From GCA-2701705 sp964342155 (GTDB taxonomy: Bacteria; Pseudomonadota; Gammaproteobacteria; GCA-002705445; GCA-002716945), in assembly GCA_964342155.1 (NCBI GenBank), contig CAYFEQ010000001.1:84651-148650 (forward strand): 64,000 nucleotides of DNA, in the 5' to 3' direction. The first letter of the stretch is position 1. Each line of letters begins with the position of its first letter. Positions 63,996 through 64,000 of this stretch are shown piece by piece. The position numbers were made by a program, and so were the translations under genes. The notes beneath the pieces were generated by a model, which saw nothing but the letters and a program-made list of their open reading frames with translations, was not told the DNA's origin and made no database searches.

Positions 63996-64000
63996 TGATA

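Noticed and set aside
1..64000. CRISPR arrays, insertion sequences, prophage genes and att sites
   Set aside because: I saw no regularly spaced repeats, transposase, integrase or phage structural genes, and base composition looks even throughout. None of the three tRNA genes has a partial copy nearby that would mark an integration site.

Overview
The window is a dense, AT-rich (by eye about 30% GC) stretch of chromosome from a gammaproteobacterium. Gene order supports this: a dcw cell-wall/division cluster, lpxC-secA, aspS/yebC/ruvC, ilvBHC-pssA-leuA, surE-pcm and trxB-ftsK-serS all follow gammaproteobacterial order. Short intergenic spaces, many 4-14 bp gene overlaps, genes meeting tail to tail and a soxXYZA operon fit a streamlined marine sulfur oxidiser of the SUP05/Thioglobus or symbiont-relative kind. 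That placement is inference from content only. I see no phage, insertion sequence, CRISPR array or obvious foreign island, and no gene-free stretch above 300 bases.

Layout. 1-13.8 kb: ftsI (cut by the window edge), murE, murF, mraY, murD, ftsW, murG, murC, murB, ddl, ftsQ, ftsA, all on the + strand. ftsZ, expected next, is not there. 13.9-20.3 kb: lpxC with its own promoter, a DciA-like gene, secA, argJ and a Nudix-ThiE fusion. secA and the fusion gene are each interrupted by exactly 100 N flanked by identical 55-base copies, so these are scaffolding seams and not real breaks. 20.3-25.4 kb: zapD, coaE, a PP0621-like gene, nadE, bamD, rluD, pgeF. 25.4-30 kb: a two-gene RND efflux system and a pair of small c-type cytochromes. 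30-35.7 kb: fmdB, aspS, nadA, yebC, ruvC, queE, queC; the ruvAB/tol-pal block usual between ruvC and queE is missing. 35.7-42 kb: sulfur region with a YeeE/YedE transporter, tRNA-Lys, an unknown lipoprotein, soxA, soxZ, soxY, soxX, a BepA-like protease, tusA and a YdcF-family gene. 42-48 kb: ilvB, ilvH, ilvC, pssA, leuA, where leuA is preceded by a possible leucine-rich leader peptide. 48-58 kb: repair, translation, segregation and threonine genes (udg, rimI, bolA, trpS, scpAB, moaB, smr, surE, pcm, yqaA, Mth938-like, hom, thrC). 58-64 kb: trxB, ftsK, serS, two tRNA-Ser genes and an MFS permease.

How it fits together. The left part makes lipid II and the division machinery. The sox operon, TusA and the YeeE/YedE channel suggest uptake and oxidation of thiosulfate with cytosolic sulfur handling, but soxB and soxCD are not in this window. 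The ilv/leu and hom/thrC genes show prototrophy for branched-chain amino acids and threonine. The most notable theme is that several conserved operons lack internal members (ftsZ; ruvAB-tol-pal-cpoB; lolA/rarA between ftsK and serS; nlpD/rpoS after yqaA) while their flanking genes are tightly joined. No tRNA here encodes its CCA end. I did not find a clearly new multi-gene system; the best candidates for something undescribed are the sox-linked lipoprotein and two small membrane peptides.
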